Source: Nostoc sp. TH1S01
GTDB lineage: Bacteria > Cyanobacteriota > Cyanobacteriia > Cyanobacteriales > Nostocaceae
Direction of reading: 5' to 3'
Assembly (NCBI GenBank): GCA_018993265.1
Contig: JAGKSW010000033.1
Span: 1 to 64,000 of the forward strand
DNA length: 64,000 bases
Shown here piece by piece: positions 8,527-19,318 of this stretch. The translations under genes and the position numbers were made by a program. The notes beneath the pieces were generated by a model, which ran no database searches, was not told where the DNA came from, and saw only the letters and a program-made list of their open reading frames with translations. Numbering within the stretch: the first letter of the stretch is position 1; each line of letters begins with the position of its first letter.

Positions 8527-9852
8527 ATGACTCCAGTAGATATTCTTATTCTTTCTAATGGCCCTGGAGAAGTCACAACCTGGGTGCGTCCAGTTGTCAA
8601 AGCATTACGCCAACAACTAGGAGATGACCGTTCTTTAGTCAGAATTTCTGTAGTCTTATCACCTTGTCCTAATGCTAGTGGTAAAGAAGCTGCGATCGCT
8701 CTATCCTACCCAGAAGTTGATCGAGTTCAAGGAGTAGAACATTTTTGGCAATTTTTGCTTTGGGGAAAAACATATAACAATTGGGACTGGAGAAGCCACG
8801 GCGTTGTAGTTTTCCTGGGTGGCGATCAATTTTTCCCTGTAATCATCGGCAAAAAACTCGGATATCGCACCGTAGTCTACGCCGAATGGGAAGCCCGTTG
8901 GCATAATTTAATTGACCGCTTTGGCGTGATGAAACCACAAGTCGCGCAAAAAGTCTCGCCCAAATACGCCCATAAATTCACAGTCGTCGGCGACTTAATG
9001 CTAGAAGCCCAAAACTCAGCACTCAGCACTCAGCACTCAGCACTCAGCACTCAGCACTCAGTACTCAGCACTCAGCACTCAGCACTCAGCACTCAGCACT
9101 CAGCACTCAGCACTCAGCACTCAGCACTTATAGGTATTCTCCCCGGTTCAAAAGCCGCAAAACTCACCCAAGGAGTTCCTTTAACTTTAGCTATTGCTGA
9201 ATACATCCACGCCAAACAGCCGCAAACCAAGTTTATTATTCCTGTCGCCCCAACTTTAGATTTACAAACTTTAGCCAGCTTTGCCGATCCCCAGAAAAAT
9301 CCTTTTGTCGAAACTTTTAAATTTTCTGGTGGTTCCTTACTTATCCCAGAACAAAATCATGAGTACCCGCTACTGAAAACAAATCAAGGATTAAACGTCG
9401 AGCTACACCAAGAAAATCCGGCATACAGCATCTTATCGCAATGTAGTCTCTGCTTAACTACAGTCGGCGCAAACACAGCCGAACTTGGTTCTTTAGCTGT
9501 ACCGATGATTGTGTTATTGCCGACTCAACAGCTTGATGCTATGCGTTCTTGGGATGGTTTACCAGGATTATTAGCGAATTTGCCAGGAGTGGGTACAACA
9601 TTTGCCAAATTAATTAACTGGCTATTTCTGCGACGCAAGGGTTTATTAGCCTGGCCAAATATCTGGGCGCAGTCAGAAATAGTTCCAGAATTAGTAGGTC
9701 AACTCCAGGCGCAAGAAGTTGGCGAAATAGTATTAGACTTGTTAACCCATCCCGAAAAATTGGAGGAGATGCGTAACAAGCTGAGACAGGTTCGCGGCGA
9801 AAGTGGCGCAGCCGAAAAAATCGCTCAAATTGTCTGCGAGGAAATTCGGTAA
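8527..9852 (+). CDS. Lipid-A-disaccharide synthase-related glycosyltransferase
   Basis: 441 residues. The start, ILILSNGPGEVTTWVRPVVK, and later blocks (GILPGSKAAKL; LCLTTVGANTAELGSLAVPM; LLPTQQLDAMR) match the cyanobacterial protein group distantly related to LpxB, with a GT-B fold. True LpxB joins UDP-diacylglucosamine and lipid X; many cyanobacteria lack classical lipid A, so the acceptor here is uncertain. Residues about 163-200 are an in-frame run of SALSTQH-type heptads encoded by sixteen copies of a DNA heptamer, apparently inserted between the two half-domains. The gene ends 3 bases from a convergent gene. Confidence 0.75.
   Translation: MTPVDILILSNGPGEVTTWVRPVVKALRQQLGDDRSLVRISVVLSPCPNASGKEAAIALSYPEVDRVQGVEHFWQFLLWGKTYNNWDWRSHGVVVFLGGDQFFPVIIGKKLGYRTVVYAEWEARWHNLIDRFGVMKPQVAQKVSPKYAHKFTVVGDLMLEAQNSALSTQHSALSTQHSVLSTQHSALSTQHSALSTQHSALIGILPGSKAAKLTQGVPLTLAIAEYIHAKQPQTKFIIPVAPTLDLQTLASFADPQKNPFVETFKFSGGSLLIPEQNHEYPLLKTNQGLNVELHQENPAYSILSQCSLCLTTVGANTAELGSLAVPMIVLLPTQQLDAMRSWDGLPGLLANLPGVGTTFAKLINWLFLRRKGLLAWPNIWAQSEIVPELVGQLQAQEVGEIVLDLLTHPEKLEEMRNKLRQVRGESGAAEKIAQIVCEEIR
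9014..9125 (+). repeat. Heptanucleotide tandem repeat (ACTCAGC)x16 inside a gene
   Basis: Sixteen units of ACTCAGC, with one C-to-T variant at 9056-9062. Because 3 x 7 = 21, the translation repeats every 7 residues (SALSTQH). The same heptamer, on either strand, occurs in intergenic DNA near 19444, 40740, 44490 and 61625. This is the STRR repeat class of heterocystous cyanobacteria. Confidence 0.95.
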
Positions 9853-9855
9853 AAA

Positions 9856-10425
9856 TTAAAGACCAACAGATACTAAATCATCTGGTAAAGTTGGGTCATT
9901 AAGAGCATCGCGGAAGTATTTTCCAGATAGTCCAACTGCTGCAAAAATCGGTGTACCAGCCTTCAGGTCAAAAATATACGCAGTGTACTTTGTTGAACGA
10001 CGAGGATGTGAAGGAAAGGTAGAACCACTAAGGTCAAAGTTTCCTTTGAGTACTACTAACATCATTGGTGGTTCTTCTTCCTTAAAGTCAAACTCTCCGA
10101 AACCAGTAGCAGGAATTTCAGCAGCTTTGATTGGACGGTTAAAGATTGCTTCAGGGGTGCCACTTATAATCTTGAATTGACAAGAATGAGCAAGGGTATA
10201 GTTAACGGCAGCTTGTCTAATCTCCTGATCTGAAGCTGAAATTAGTGGACGTTTTTGAAATATATTCAACCGATTATTTTCTTCAGAAAAGAATGTTTTG
10301 AGTATTTCTGGGGGAATATTACTACGTTGATTTTGAATTAAACAACGATCTGATAAAGCAGCTACAGATGGTATGGCACAAAAACTCACTAACAATAATG
10401 TCAAGCTCAATAAAGTTTTTTTCAT
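9856..10425 (-). CDS. Secreted hypothetical protein
   Basis: 189 residues with a clear signal peptide (basic start, hydrophobic core, cleavage near PSVAAL). I do not recognise the mature part. It has a PEAIFNRPIKAAEIPATGFGEF segment, alternating polar/hydrophobic stretches suggesting beta structure, and only two cysteines (Cys28 and Cys77 by count). It converges on the LpxB-like gene with a 3-base gap, so each probably runs into the other's 3' region. No function can be assigned. Confidence 0.65.
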   Translation of the reverse strand: MKKTLLSLTLLLVSFCAIPSVAALSDRCLIQNQRSNIPPEILKTFFSEENNRLNIFQKRPLISASDQEIRQAAVNYTLAHSCQFKIISGTPEAIFNRPIKAAEIPATGFGEFDFKEEEPPMMLVVLKGNFDLSGSTFPSHPRRSTKYTAYIFDLKAGTPIFAAVGLSGKYFRDALNDPTLPDDLVSVGL

Positions 10426-10566
10426 AATTTTATTTTTAAGAAATTGCTTGCCTCCATATTTTAATAAAGTAACGCAATCTCTGGCATTAACCAGGTCTTA
10501 ATGTACATACATAATTCTGACTCAGCCGAGAAGATCACAGAGAAATTCTTTTCTCTGTGATCTTCC

Positions 10567-10953
10567 TTAATCTGAAGACTGACCATCTCGTCGCCCTAAT
10601 TCATAAATCCCAGAACCAATACAAGCGAGTATCCCGATACTAATTGCCCAACTGCGACCTAAGCTGATTTCTACGCCCCAGTTACATAAAGTGCCTATAC
10701 ACAAAAACGGCACGATGCTAAATAATGAAGCGTAAAAAGCATTTTGGGATTCTCTGGCTTTGCGAGTTTTTTCAAATTCCGTCTGACTAGTGTACAGCGA
10801 TCGCTCGGCAAAGTTGAACCAACGGTTTAACTGCTCAATCACCCATTCACTACAGGGGAAAAAACCTAAGTACAACGCTAAAGACCACAGACTAGCGCCA
10901 GCGATCGCAACGGTATCTACTTCAAAAGAGAAAGGCAATATATCAGTCAGCAT
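10567..10953 (-). CDS. Small membrane protein of unknown function
   Basis: 128 residues. Hydrophobic helices near the start (VDTVAIAGASLWSLALYLGF) and near the C-terminus (FYASLFSIVPFLCIGTLC and WAISIGILACIGSGIYELG) flank an amphipathic middle rich in Arg/Glu. It looks like an inner-membrane protein with three helices. I do not recognise the family. Codon use resembles the neighbours. The overlapping plus-strand reading frame is treated as a shadow. Confidence 0.5.
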   Translation of the reverse strand: MLTDILPFSFEVDTVAIAGASLWSLALYLGFFPCSEWVIEQLNRWFNFAERSLYTSQTEFEKTRKARESQNAFYASLFSIVPFLCIGTLCNWGVEISLGRSWAISIGILACIGSGIYELGRRDGQSSD

Positions 10954-11492
10954 GGCTTGGGTGCGTCCTGCAAATGGTCATCTTGGCCTTTTTTCAAGCT
11001 CCATTGACCTATTCAGAAATTTTAAGCATAAATCCTTGCACAATTTCAACTATCTAGAGCAAAAAGTCACCCTTCACAGGATACAGGAAACACTCAGCCA
11101 GCAATACTTTTCTAGATTCCTGATTCTTGGGGACTACTTACGTATATACATAAGTATGGCTATAGTTTCCGTCACTGTAAACTGTCACTGTTTAAGATAC
11201 GGCAACTAAGCGCATATTGTAAAAATTCTATTTATCAAGTTAAAAATCCCCCAAATTATTATTTGAAAGTAATTTTTCACTTGAAAAATCTGATAACATA
11301 AACGGGGCAATCATAGTACTAACATCCTTGATGTACAAGTGATGTTAAACAATCACTGACACAAAATAATGTGGTTATGTAAATAACTAAGATAAAAAAT
11401 TCCAATTAAAAGGAAGAAAATAAAATTCTATTTTCTGGTAATAATGAAGGGCTAAAAAACAGCTATTTCTCTAATAAATTACAGATAATACT
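10954..11492. other. Gene-free region upstream of the M23 peptidase
   Basis: About 540 AT-rich bases between divergent genes. No repeat family, tRNA or terminator recognised; it presumably contains promoters and the 5' leader of the peptidase gene. Confidence 0.4.
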
Positions 11493-11513
11493 GTGAAAAT
11501 AAGGAATCAAATA

Positions 11514-12191
11514 ATGGGTCAAAGACCAAACAAAGTATTGCTTTCTGGAGCTACATTATTAGTCTTGGGTTTGAGTGTTGTTGGTATTAGCACTTTCGGA
11601 TCAAATGTCGAAACAGTTACAGCCAGAGAAGTGCAACAAAGAACAGCTACCAGAAACAATGGTTGGTTAGCCGCTTCTTTCCCCGTAGAAAACTTTCAAG
11701 CATATACATCGCCCTTTGGTTATCGCCGTTCTGCGACTGGTGGGGCTAATTGGGAATTTCACGGAGGCTTAGATATAGCCGCGCCACAAGGCAGTTATAT
11801 TCGGAATTGGTGGGTAGGTACAGTGCTAAAAGTAGGCGATCGCACTGCTTGCGGGACTCACATAGTCATTAAATCCGGTGAGTGGGAACATACCTACTGT
11901 CACATGGAAGGCCATGTCGAAACTGCTTATGGTCGGCGCTACTTAATAGACAGGACAGGGGGAATTCAAATTTGGGAAGGTCAAGTAATCCCCACCGGAG
12001 TCAGGATTGGTCGTGTGGGTATGACAGGACGCACCACCGGGCCACACCTGCACTGGGGACTGAAATATGCTAATAACTATGTAGACCCTGCCTTGGTGCT
12101 ACGAGAAATGTTTACTCAACAACAAATTGCCAGCAGAGAGTCAAAAATCGTCATTCAAGAATCCAAAAATCAGCGTGATTCTGGTTATTAA
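11514..12191 (+). CDS. M23-family (LytM) peptidoglycan endopeptidase
   Basis: 225 residues from the ATG at 11514, which has AAGGAA 8 bases upstream; a GTG at 11493 would add seven residues but lacks a good ribosome site. A hydrophobic N-terminal segment (LLSGATLLVLGLSVVGI) suggests export. The M23 core is complete: HGGLDIAAP supplies the first His and Asp ligands, HTYCHMEGH the catalytic-side histidine, and HLHWGLK the final HxH ligand. Such zinc enzymes cut peptide cross-links in peptidoglycan during growth or septation, or act as division regulators when degenerate; here all ligands are present. Confidence 0.85.
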   Translation: MGQRPNKVLLSGATLLVLGLSVVGISTFGSNVETVTAREVQQRTATRNNGWLAASFPVENFQAYTSPFGYRRSATGGANWEFHGGLDIAAPQGSYIRNWWVGTVLKVGDRTACGTHIVIKSGEWEHTYCHMEGHVETAYGRRYLIDRTGGIQIWEGQVIPTGVRIGRVGMTGRTTGPHLHWGLKYANNYVDPALVLREMFTQQQIASRESKIVIQESKNQRDSGY

Positions 12192-12533
12192 ATCAGGAGA
12201 CAGAAGTCAGAATTCAGGAGCGATGCCCTGAGCTTGTCGAAGGGTCAGAATTAATTAGTGGAAGAATTCAATTCCATAAAGTTCACATCAGAAGAATTAA
12301 CTGCCATTTAATGCTGAACTGTATTGGCTGAAATTCTCCACTAATTTTCAATATTTTTTTATATTTAGCGGTAGAAATAATATAGCAATCCATTTTTTTT
12401 CATCATTTTTAAACTTGGGATGAATTATAAGTAAAAAAAGTATTTTTTATGCCATTTTGGCACCTTTAAACTGCTCAATGTTGCTATGCTGTTTACAAGA
12501 AAAACATCCTAAATTAGAGCAATATTAAAGTTA

Positions 12534-12561
12534 TCCTCTGGTAAGAACCGGGGGATTTTTT
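12534..12561 (+). terminator. Rho-independent terminator candidate
   Basis: TCCTCTGGT, loop AAGA, ACCGGGGGA (9-bp stem with two G-U pairs) followed by TTTTTT. Lies 340 bases after the M23 gene on the same strand; the intervening 12192-12533 is AT-rich with a fragment of a dispersed repeat (GAGCTTGTCGAAGGGTCAG). Confidence 0.6.
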
Positions 12562-12571
12562 ATCTTCAAGA

Positions 12572-12956
12572 CTAAAAAAGTTTGCCGATAATACAGCTAA
12601 ACCCTGGTAACAAAGGACTAGTCAATTCATCCTGACTGTATAAAGTGGCTACAAGCTTTAAAACTCCCTGCTCTCGTCGGTACACTTCGGCTTTCTGCTC
12701 GCTACGGTCAAAAATCCAATATTCCAAAACTCCTTGCACTGAGTATAGTTTGAGTTTTGCTAGGCGATCGCCCTTCTGATTCTTTTCGCCATCAGACAAA
12801 ACCTCTACTACCAACTCTGGTGCGGCTGTCAAATGTCCAGCTTCATCAGTCCATCGCACTTGACTGACTGGTGTGCTATTCATTAAAACTTCAAAGCAGA
12901 TGTTATTTAAATCATAATCAAAATAACAATGTAGAGATGTTGCATCACAACATCTC
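12572..12956 (-). pseudogene. Truncated Uma2-family endonuclease-like gene
   Basis: The open part from 12883 encodes 103 residues with the Uma2/DUF820 core: PELVVEVLSDGE, KLYSVQGVLEYWIFDR and LPGFSC. Full-length Uma2 proteins are about 190 residues, so roughly the first 80 are missing. The frame continues upstream of the ATG (DYDLNNICFEVL) until it runs into a palindromic repeat at 12930-12960, where it meets a stop. This suggests that a repeat insertion or deletion removed the 5' half. Uma2 has a PD-(D/E)XK nuclease-like fold of uncertain role, and its N-terminal catalytic residues are absent here. Confidence 0.7.
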
Positions 12957-12960
12957 TACA
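12930..12960. repeat. Palindromic hairpin TGTAGAGATGTTG
   Basis: 13-bp perfect arms at 12930-12942 and 12948-12960 around CATCA. A related palindrome (GTAGAGACGTTACATG and complement) is at 17766-17793. It breaks the Uma2 remnant. Confidence 0.8.
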
Positions 12961-12985
12961 AATCGGCGAATCCTACCGAAAAACT

Positions 12986-14947
<1,962 letters not shown>

Positions 14948-15261
14948 ATCATTTACCCTTTTTCTGCTGGCATGAGCTTCGCGCTGATTTTATGCCTATT
15001 TTTCTAGCAAAAATTGCAATAACTGGAAATCACTGTTTTTTATCTAGTCTAACTTCTACACCAAGCTATTCCCTACTCTCTTTACCCATGCTACTCAAGG
15101 AATTCTATTTTAGTGGGATAAATTATACTCCTGGGTATGATGATGATAAACCCACCTTGGCAGAGTATTAGCTTAAGTACCGTTTTGAGTGATTTTTGAA
15201 ATCTACTGCTGAGTGATGCGACAAATTTGACTACGAAACAATAACTCGCTAAAATAAACAT

Positions 15262-15280
15262 AGTCGTAATGACTACGACT
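15262..15280. promoter_or_regulatory. Candidate operator palindrome
   Basis: AGTCGTA-ATGAC-TACGACT: perfect 7-bp arms around a 5-base spacer, 50 bases upstream of the FMN reductase start codon. Position and symmetry fit a dimeric repressor site; the regulator is unknown. Confidence 0.4.
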
Positions 15281-15330
15281 TGCAATCATCCTTCTGTACT
15301 AGCTATTTATTTGTATTGAATGGGGACATT

Positions 15331-15876
15331 ATGGTCAGAATTGTTGGCATTGGTGGTAGTTTAAGACCTAACTCCTATACACAGTTGGCTTTACAAGTAG
15401 CAGCACAAAGGTTACAAGCCATAGGTGCAGATGTAGAAATTTTGGATTTACGGCAATTGCAGCTACCTTTTTGTAACGGTGAAAAAGAATATCCCGAATA
15501 TCCAGATGTGAAGCGTTTGCGCGAGACTGTCAGTGGTGCAGATGGATTGATTTTGGCAACACCAGAGTATCATGGCGGCGTGAGTGGTGTGCTAAAAAAT
15601 GCCCTTGATTTAATGAGTTTTGAAGAACTATCTGGGAAAGTTACAGGATTTATTAGCGTTTTGGGAGGTCAATCTAATAGCAACGCCCTCAATGATTTAC
15701 GCTTAATTGTGCGTTGGGTACATGGTTGGGCAATTCCTGAACAAATTGCTATTGGACAAGCCTGGAGTGCTTTTAGCCCAGAAGGTAAGTTGTTAGATGA
15801 AAAACTTTCACAAAGATTTGACGAATTTGCTCAAAGTTTAGTTGATAGCACTCGCAAACTCAAAGGCATCAATTAA
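15331..15876 (+). CDS. NAD(P)H-dependent FMN reductase (flavodoxin-like fold)
   Basis: 181 residues from the ATG at 15331, preceded by GGGGA at 8 bases; an upstream in-frame start would add an implausible leader. The start MVRIVGIGGSLRPNSYTQLAL contains the GSLRxxS phosphate-binding loop of the FMN reductase family, and ATPEYHGGVSGVLKNALD is the conserved flavin/dimer motif seen in SsuE, ArsH and azoreductase-like enzymes. It reduces flavin or quinone-like substrates in the cytosol using NAD(P)H; the physiological partner is unclear. A palindrome upstream suggests specific regulation. Confidence 0.85.
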   Translation: MVRIVGIGGSLRPNSYTQLALQVAAQRLQAIGADVEILDLRQLQLPFCNGEKEYPEYPDVKRLRETVSGADGLILATPEYHGGVSGVLKNALDLMSFEELSGKVTGFISVLGGQSNSNALNDLRLIVRWVHGWAIPEQIAIGQAWSAFSPEGKLLDEKLSQRFDEFAQSLVDSTRKLKGIN

Positions 15877-15879
15877 ATA

Positions 15880-15911
15880 TGTAGGGTGGGCAAAGTTTTG
15901 CCCACTCTACA
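15880..15911 (+). terminator. Hairpin after FMN reductase gene
   Basis: TGTAGGGTGGGCAA and TTGCCCACTCTACA form a 14-bp stem with one mismatch, 3 bases past the stop codon. A similar hairpin lies after petH (61492-61518). It may terminate transcription but belongs to a dispersed TGTAGGGTGGGC repeat family and lacks a T-run. Confidence 0.5.
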
Positions 15912-15952
15912 AGCTTGTAAATCGCCAGAGTTAATAAATGGTAGCGATCGCT

Positions 15953-16492
15953 TTAACTTTTTGCCTCATCAATCGCTTTTTTTAGTTCATCTTTGCTCAT
16001 ATTGCTACGACCTTTGATATTGAGTGATTTTGCTTGCTCATACAATTCCTGCTTTGACGGCTCATTGTGAGATTCATGCTCAACTTCAGCCATTGCTTTT
16101 TCAATAGCTGGAGTCCATTCCACATGTTGTTTACCTTCCTTGGAAGCTTTTTCTTTAATTTGTTCTGCTTCTTGCTTTTCTGCGTCGCTCAATTTATCCC
16201 AAAGTGCTTTTGGTAGATAGCGTTTAGTCATACCATCTTCACGAGCGCGGTCTTCACCATCTTGAGTTTGCCAGTCTTGTTTAGACCATTTTTCTAATGA
16301 TTGTGCAGCTTCGTCTTTATTTGCTTTTTTGTAGCCGCCGCCTTGTTTTTCATATTCTTTGACTAGCAGCTGACTTTTACGTGCAGACCACTGGCCGGGC
16401 TGACCACCTTGATCAGATTTGAGAATTTCTTCCTTGAGTTGGCGACGTAACTCAGGGTCAGTATATTTCTCTGCGTAATTATCTTCAGCCAT
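15953..16492 (-). CDS. Basic/acidic soluble protein with C-terminal Rho-N-like domain
   Basis: 179 residues from the ATG at 16492 (AAGG 6 bases upstream, MAEDNYAEKYTDPELR); a longer frame begins at 16585 without a better site. The protein is very rich in Lys, Glu, Gln and Asp. The central part SARKSQLLVKEYEKQGGGY and KRYLPKALWDKLSDAE resembles DUF5872-type stress proteins. The C-terminal ELYEQAKSLNIKGRSNMSK resembles a Rho termination-factor N-terminal/SAP-like helix-extended-loop-helix that can bind nucleic acids. Role unknown; probably desiccation or stress related by analogy only. Follows a small gene in the same direction. Confidence 0.65.
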   Translation of the reverse strand: MAEDNYAEKYTDPELRRQLKEEILKSDQGGQPGQWSARKSQLLVKEYEKQGGGYKKANKDEAAQSLEKWSKQDWQTQDGEDRAREDGMTKRYLPKALWDKLSDAEKQEAEQIKEKASKEGKQHVEWTPAIEKAMAEVEHESHNEPSKQELYEQAKSLNIKGRSNMSKDELKKAIDEAKS

Positions 16493-16535
16493 TTTACCTT
16501 GTGTAATTACTGGGTGATGAGAGCGATCGCGCAAT

Positions 16536-16748
16536 TTAGATTTTTCTGTCTGGGTCTGCTTGGGGTAATACTGGTTTATCTTCATCTAAAGTCGGTACAG
16601 GTACACCTAACATTCGCCTTGCAGATTCCTCCGCTAATTGTCGGTCTTGCTCGTTATCAAACTGGCTTTCATCTAATAAATATTTGTGTCTGATAGCTTC
16701 ATCTCGATTTGGTCGAGCGCCATTTTTCCATCTGTAATTAAATGTCAT
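16536..16748 (-). CDS. Small hypothetical protein
   Basis: 70 residues beginning MTFNYRWKNGARPNRDEAIR, highly charged, ending in a Pro-rich tail. The composition looks protein-like and it sits 43 bases upstream of the Lys-rich stress-type gene, so the two may form an operon. I do not recognise a domain. Confidence 0.5.
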   Translation of the reverse strand: MTFNYRWKNGARPNRDEAIRHKYLLDESQFDNEQDRQLAEESARRMLGVPVPTLDEDKPVLPQADPDRKI

Positions 16749-17155
16749 AAATTAAAACGCACTTAGATTGTGATTGAGTTTTACTGTATTGATCCTATGT
16801 GGGTAATTGATGGCTGCACTCTACCAGAAGTTGAAAGAACTTGAAATTTTTCTGGTTAAGAATGTTCACAATTGCCATTTAAGCTTAATTCTTCTAGTAG
16901 AGGATAGGCCTAATTAGAAATGCATATACTGCAATTACCAAGCAATGAATTAATCAGCCCATAGTTTCACAGCAGCTATGGGCTTTTTCTTGAGTTTTTA
17001 CCTGTCTTGATTTCGACATATACCAAAAGAAATGGCAGCAATTGAACTACGACTTCAGGCTATGCATAATTAATTCTGATGGTAGATTGGCTACACTTCT
17101 GGAACTTGTTAATGTGTAATTGTCAGAAAAAACATTAACTACAAACAACAAAGAC
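16749..17155. other. Intergenic region with an orphan terminator
   Basis: About 400 bases between divergent genes. A strong terminator hairpin at 16956-16990 lies in the middle with no plus-strand gene upstream, suggesting a small transcript. No open reading frame of note. Confidence 0.4.
16956..16990 (+). terminator. Rho-independent terminator without an upstream gene
   Basis: AGCCCATAG and CTATGGGCT form a perfect 9-bp stem around an 11-base loop, followed by TTTTCTT. The nearest plus-strand gene ends over 1 kb upstream, with minus-strand genes between. Confidence 0.65.
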
Positions 17156-17428
17156 ATGAACATTCTTGCTTGGATTATCTTAGGTTTAATTGCTGGTGCT
17201 ATTGCTAAAGCTATCTACCCTGGTCATCAAGGCGGCGGCATTTTGGGAACAATTTTGTTAGGTATTATCGGTGCATTTGTTGGTGGTAGCTTAGGAGTAT
17301 TCTTCAGTACGGGAAATTTTGCCTTAGCGGCTCCTACTCTTAGCATCCCTGGTATTTTAGTAGCAGTTCTTGGTGCAATTGTCGCCGTCTTCTTATGGAA
17401 CTTGCTTACTCGTCGTAGTGCTGTTTAA
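17156..17428 (+). CDS. GlsB/YeaQ/YmgE-family stress membrane protein
   Basis: 90 residues from the ATG at 17156 (MNILAWIILGLIAGAIAKAI); an upstream TTG would give a polar extension without family support. Three Gly-rich membrane helices and the GGGILGTILLGIIGAFVGG block are characteristic of the transglycosylase-associated (YeaQ/YmgE) family. These small inner-membrane proteins are induced by general stress in many bacteria; the molecular activity is not established. Monocistronic, with a strong terminator 78 bases downstream. Confidence 0.85.
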   Translation: MNILAWIILGLIAGAIAKAIYPGHQGGGILGTILLGIIGAFVGGSLGVFFSTGNFALAAPTLSIPGILVAVLGAIVAVFLWNLLTRRSAV

Positions 17429-17505
17429 TTGATGTAATTGGAAGTAATTTATAGGAAACATCAGGGAAAGTTACTAGTATTTAATCCCTGAATTTATTTA
17501 AAAGC

Positions 17506-17548
17506 AATAGCGTTAGTTTTAAATAAAACTAACGCTATTATTATAGTT
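17506..17548 (+). terminator. Strong hairpin terminator
   Basis: AATAGCGTTAGTTTT (17506-17520), loop AAAT, then the exact 15-base complement (17525-17539), followed at 17540-17552 by ATTATAGTTTTTG, whose T-run is at 17547-17551. A second short hairpin (TCAGGGA...TCCCTGA) precedes it at 17461-17491. Confidence 0.75.
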
Positions 17549-17650
17549 TTTGTTGATCAATAAGTAAGACTGAATAAACAAATATAGGTTACAAAACTTA
17601 AATATGACTTGAAATTTGACCCATGATTCATGACAAATCACAAGCTTCAC

Positions 17651-17857
17651 TATAGCAGTCATAAATCATTTGTGAACAACAAGATCCCCGACTTCTCAAA
17701 GAAGTCGGGGATCTGAGCCTTTGAATTTTTACAACTTACAGCAGTTTCGATATTCGTGAAATACGGTAGAGACGTTACATGTAACGTCTCTACATGGTTT
17801 TAGGTTTTCCGCTTGTACCTTATGTACCCAAAATATGCTGTATGTAGGATTGCTATA
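17651..17857. repeat. Composite MITE-like element with two internal hairpins
   Basis: Starts TATAGCAGTCATAAATCA and ends in the inverse, ...TAGGATTGCTATA, giving short terminal inverted repeats. Inside are the 15-bp-stem hairpin at 17682-17714 (identical to 6936-6968) and a 28-base perfect palindrome at 17766-17793. The TIRs match those of the element at 24990-25115. It fills most of the gap before the photolyase gene. Confidence 0.65.
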
Positions 17858-17878
17858 GTAAACTTTATTTGTACCAAT

Positions 17879-19318
17879 CTACTTAATTATTTCTTTCTGC
17901 TGTTGATAGCGCTGTTTAAATTGCTGTTGTCGTTGTTTATGATCGACGATGGGTTCAGGGTAGCCAGCAGCGCGACGTTCTAGAGGTGTAATTTTACCAG
18001 TTACTAAATATTCAGTATCTATAGAGCGCAATTCTGGCAACCATTGCCGAATATATTCGCCATCGGGATCGAATTTTTGTGCTTGACTCGCTGGATTAAA
18101 AATTCGCACAGGTTTAGGATCCATACCACTCGAAGCACTCCATTGCCAACCGCCATTATTTGCTGACAAATCACCGTCAATTAACTTTTGCATAAAGTAT
18201 TTTTCGCCTAATTGCGGACTAATGAGCAAGTCTTTGGTGAGGAAACTCGCAACAATCATCCGACAACGGTTGTGCATCCAGCCGCTTTCATTTAATTGGC
18301 GCATGGCTGCATCTACTATGGGGTAGCCTGTTTTACCTTCGCACCAAGCTTGAAAGTGTTCTTCGTTAGTTTCCCAAGGAAAGTTTTTAAAGGCATCGCG
18401 GTAAGCACCTTCAGCTAATTCCGGGAAGTTATACATAGCGTGTTGATAAAATTCCCTCCACGCCAGTTCTTGTTGCCAAGTGCGGATACTAGTTGTGGCT
18501 TCTTCACTACGGCTATTTTCTTGTGCCTCTATTGTGACTTGCCAAACAGTGCGAATACCAATTGCGCCAAATTTCAAAGCGGCGCTGAGTTGCGATGTGC
18601 CGTCTGTAGCGGGGAAATTGCGCTGTTGTTGGTATTCAGTAATGGCTTTATCAGTAAATTCTGCTAATCTGGCTTGGGCAGCAGCTTCTCCGGGTGGGAG
18701 AATTAAATCGCCATCCCAGATAAATCCTAAATCTTTGGCTGTGGGTAGTGGAATTGCACCTGCATTTTTGGCAATTTCTTGTTCGGCTGGTGTTAGTCCT
18801 TCCGCAGCTTGTAGGGTTTCTACTGGTGATGCTTTGGGTTTGCTACTCCAGTTTTTCCAAAAGGGGGTGTAAACCGTGTAAGGTGCATTGCTACCTGTGC
18901 GAATTTCGGCTGGCGTGTGCAGGATTTGATCCCAATTCTCGTTAAGGAATTCAATGCCTTTTTCTTTAAGTGCATAAATTATATTGCGATCGCGTATTTG
19001 CGAGTATGGTTCTACATCCCAATTCCAAAACACAGCTTTGGCATTCAAAGCTTCAGCCAAAGTCGGAATAGCTTGTAGAGGATCAGCATGGAGAATTAGG
19101 AGTTGGCTACCAATTTCTGCATATCGCTTTTGTAATGCCTGCAAGCAACCAATCATATATGTTACCCTTACAGGCGCAACATCATCACGTTCGAGAATAT
19201 TGCGATCGAGACAAAATACACCCACCACTTTAGGGGTTTGCCTTCTTGCCACCGCTAGTCCGGTATTATCCGCAACGCGTAAGTCACGACGATGCCAAAA
19301 CAGAATTAACTCAGACAT
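17879..19318 (-). CDS. phr: Class I deoxyribodipyrimidine photolyase
   Basis: 479 residues from [18 protein letters not shown] (start at 19318; a longer frame from 19339 begins with unrelated residues). The N-terminal antenna domain ([24 protein letters not shown]) is followed by the FAD-binding domain with [33 protein letters not shown], and [15 protein letters not shown]. These motifs are those of light-driven CPD photolyases that split cyclobutane pyrimidine dimers; cyanobacterial members usually carry an 8-HDF-type antenna. Length matches the family. A cryptochrome role is less likely given the intact GWQWSAS region. Monocistronic. Confidence 0.92.
   Translation of the reverse strand: MSELILFWHRRDLRVADNTGLAVARRQTPKVVGVFCLDRNILERDDVAPVRVTYMIGCLQALQKRYAEIGSQLLILHADPLQAIPTLAEALNAKAVFWNWDVEPYSQIRDRNIIYALKEKGIEFLNENWDQILHTPAEIRTGSNAPYTVYTPFWKNWSSKPKASPVETLQAAEGLTPAEQEIAKNAGAIPLPTAKDLGFIWDGDLILPPGEAAAQARLAEFTDKAITEYQQQRNFPATDGTSQLSAALKFGAIGIRTVWQVTIEAQENSRSEEATTSIRTWQQELAWREFYQHAMYNFPELAEGAYRDAFKNFPWETNEEHFQAWCEGKTGYPIVDAAMRQLNESGWMHNRCRMIVASFLTKDLLISPQLGEKYFMQKLIDGDLSANNGGWQWSASSGMDPKPVRIFNPASQAQKFDPDGEYIRQWLPELRSIDTEYLVTGKITPLERRAAGYPEPIVDHKQRQQQFKQRYQQQKEIIK

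Noticed and set aside
9014-9125. CRISPR array
   Set aside because: Perfect short 7-base tandem units without spacers; this is an STRR.
10790-11209. 139-codon plus-strand open frame
   Set aside because: It lies antisense to the membrane-protein gene, has atypical composition and no recognisable motif.
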